Source: UBA9620 sp965220695 (lineage in GTDB: Bacteria; Acidobacteriota; Vicinamibacteria; Vicinamibacterales; UBA8438). From it: 64,000 bases of DNA. Below the pieces are notes generated by a model. It was not told the origin of the DNA. It made no database searches and saw nothing but the letters and a program-made list of their open reading frames with translations. Position numbers and translations under genes: made by a program. Numbering within the stretch: the stretch's first letter is position 1; every line of letters starts with the position of its first letter. The DNA lies in the NCBI GenBank assembly GCA_965220695.1, contig OZ244838.1, positions 2,418,001-2,482,000 of the forward strand, read 5' to 3'. Below are positions 62,766 to 64,000 of this stretch, piece by piece.

Positions 62766-63845
62766 ATGAGGGTTCGCTGGACAGCGCCTGGAGTGAATCT
62801 GATGATGAAGCATCTCAGCACCGGGTCCGGAGACCCGGCCCACCTCCGTCGCATGCTGCCGGGTCTGCGGCAGGGAGTCGTCGCGCTGGTCTCGGCGCTG
62901 GGTGTCGCGGTAGCCTGCGGCCCGCAGGGCGCCGGCGGTCTGACGCAGCGGATCTCGGTGGCCACCGGCGGCACCGGCGGGGTCTACTACCCCTACGGCG
63001 GCGGCCTGGCTCAGGTGATCAGCGACCACGTCGAGGGCGTGGAGGCGACGGCGGAAGTGACGGCCGGCACGGTGGACAACCTGAAGTTCATCGCGAACGA
63101 GGGGGCCGACCTGGCCTTCGCGCTGGCCGACTCGCTGGACGACGCGGCGGCGGGACGCGGCGCCTTCGCCGATTTCGGCACGGTGCCGGCGCGAGCAATC
63201 GCCGTGCTCTACGACAATCTGAACCAGCTCGTGACGCTCGAGGGCAAGGGCATCGAGACGGTCGCCGATCTGCGCGACCGGATCATCTCGACCGGCGCGC
63301 CCGGCAGCGGCACGGAGATCACCGCGCTGCGGGTGCTGGAGGCGGCCGGCCTGAATCCCGACGCGGACATCCGGCGGCAGAATCTGGGCGCGGCGCAATC
63401 GGTCGGCGCACTGAAGGACGGCAAGATCGACGCGTTTTTCTGGAGCGGCGGGATTCCGACCGGGTCGGTTCTCGACTTGGCGTCGACACCGGGCCGCACG
63501 GTGAAGCTGGTGCCGAACACGGATACGTTGCCGTTCCTGCACGAGCACTACGGCGACGCGGTCTACCACGCCGTGACGATTCCGGCCATCACGTATCCCG
63601 GCATGACCGGCGACGTCGAGGTGATCGGTGTGGCCAACGTACTGGTCGCGCACGAACAGTTGTCCGAAGATCTGGCATACCGCATCACGCGGGCGCTCTT
63701 CGAGCACCATGATCAACTGTCCGCCGTGCACCCGGAAGCGGCCAAGCTGACGCTCGACAACGCGGTCGTCGGGTCGACCGTGCCCTTCCACGAGGGCGCC
63801 ATCCGCTACTACCAGGAACGCAACGTCTGGCCGGGCGGCGGGTAG
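62766..63845 (+). CDS. TAXI family TRAP-transporter solute-binding protein
   Basis: The protein has 359 residues from ATG 62766 (ATG 62805 would keep the signal peptide VVALVSALGVAVACG). A lipobox-like AVAC suggests lipidation. The TAXI fold shows ISVATGGTGGVYYPYGGGLA, AEVTAGTVDNLKFIANEGAD, FAFGTVP-like FADFGTVPARAIAVLYDN, IISTGAPGSGTEITALRVLE, DAFFWSGGIPTGSVLDL and VIGVANVLVAHEQLSEDLAY. It should bind an organic acid such as glutamate for a TRAP permease, but no permease gene is in the window. A repeat copy follows the stop at 63845 by ~40 nt. Confidence 0.9.
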   Translation: MRVRWTAPGVNLMMKHLSTGSGDPAHLRRMLPGLRQGVVALVSALGVAVACGPQGAGGLTQRISVATGGTGGVYYPYGGGLAQVISDHVEGVEATAEVTAGTVDNLKFIANEGADLAFALADSLDDAAAGRGAFADFGTVPARAIAVLYDNLNQLVTLEGKGIETVADLRDRIISTGAPGSGTEITALRVLEAAGLNPDADIRRQNLGAAQSVGALKDGKIDAFFWSGGIPTGSVLDLASTPGRTVKLVPNTDTLPFLHEHYGDAVYHAVTIPAITYPGMTGDVEVIGVANVLVAHEQLSEDLAYRITRALFEHHDQLSAVHPEAAKLTLDNAVVGSTVPFHEGAIRYYQERNVWPGGG

Positions 63846-63882
63846 AACCGATCCGACGCGGGTGTAGCGCTGCCTGGCAGTT

Positions 63883-63940
63883 CGTGGTAAAACCCCGCGT
63901 TGCACCAAGAATGGTGGTGCGCCCGGCTGGCACGGCGCGA
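63883..63940. repeat. Dispersed inverted-end element, copy D (one end)
   Basis: CGTGGTAAAACCCCGCG and TTGCACCAAGA (63883-63910) match the left end of copy A, and GTGCGCCCGGCTGGC matches its inner GCGCCCGCTGAGC. No matching right end was found before the window edge. It lies behind the TAXI gene. Confidence 0.65.
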
Positions 63941-63976
63941 CGAGCGAGCAAATCGGGCCATTTGTGACCCCGGCAA

Positions 63977-64000
63977 TCAGAAGCCCAGCGCCGCCCGAGG
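63977..64000 (-). CDS. C-terminal end of a gene entering from the right edge
   Basis: The last 24 bases read, on the minus strand, PRAALGF-stop. A terminal Phe is usual for outer-membrane barrel proteins, so this may be the end of a TonB receptor or similar gene. Eight codons cannot prove it. Confidence 0.3.
   Translation of the reverse strand, partial: PRAALGF

Overview
The window looks like a high-GC member of the Acidobacteriota, most likely the Vicinamibacteria side. I infer this from gene families, not from a marker gene. The families are an ADOP-type MacB/FtsX permease remnant, an Oar-like TonB-dependent receptor with a carboxypeptidase-regulatory N-terminus, a VWFA-related secreted protein, CRTAC1 (FG-GAP + ASPIC/UnbV) lipoproteins next to a TPR protein, a DUF5916 outer-membrane protein, PQQ dehydrogenases and several sulfatases. 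I saw no rRNA, tRNA or CRISPR array.

Layout. Positions 1-1392 hold the 5' part of a DUF5916 gene that runs off the left edge. ArfB and a membrane protein follow. Positions 3160-8900 are a graveyard of broken genes: GPP34 N-terminus, GH15 with an internal deletion and a frameshift, an internal piece of a PQQ dehydrogenase joined to a carboxymuconolactone-decarboxylase tail, an Lgt piece, and an ADOP permease lacking its middle. An intact metallo-beta-lactamase-fold gene with a degraded metal motif sits among them. Positions 9307-12900 are a tight DUF3604 / parvulin / HupE operon.

Positions 13310-23405 form a probable defence or genome-maintenance island. It has a 1754-residue exonuclease-RecQ-UvrD fusion that converges with a MmeI-like single-chain restriction-modification enzyme (3 nt between stop codons), a frameshifted Phd antitoxin, and an AAA ATPase followed by a 58-codon ORF with its own ribosome-binding site.

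Positions 23586-38300 are envelope and respiration genes: a beta-barrel, a TonB receptor, a cytochrome c/PHM-like monooxygenase, a CRTAC1-TPR-CRTAC1 operon, a VWA protein, a cupredoxin lipoprotein and a sulfatase deletion remnant. Positions 38322-42371 encode a spondin/Calx-beta/beta-barrel surface protein with 342-bp tandem repeats. Positions 42507-64000 are mostly ordinary metabolism and secreted hydrolases: sulfatase, radical SAM protein, DUF3052, DoxX, PQQ dehydrogenase fused to a cupredoxin, PadR regulator, chlorite-dismutase family protein, class I aldolase, a frameshifted lytic transglycosylase, gamma-glutamyltransferase, an S9 peptidase, an esterase and a TAXI solute-binding protein.

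A short dispersed element with imperfect inverted ends occurs four times in the last 11 kb, mostly just behind stop codons. The many internal deletions and frameshifts point either to real gene erosion, as in a host-associated or reducing genome, or to draft metagenome assembly. The sequence alone cannot decide between them.
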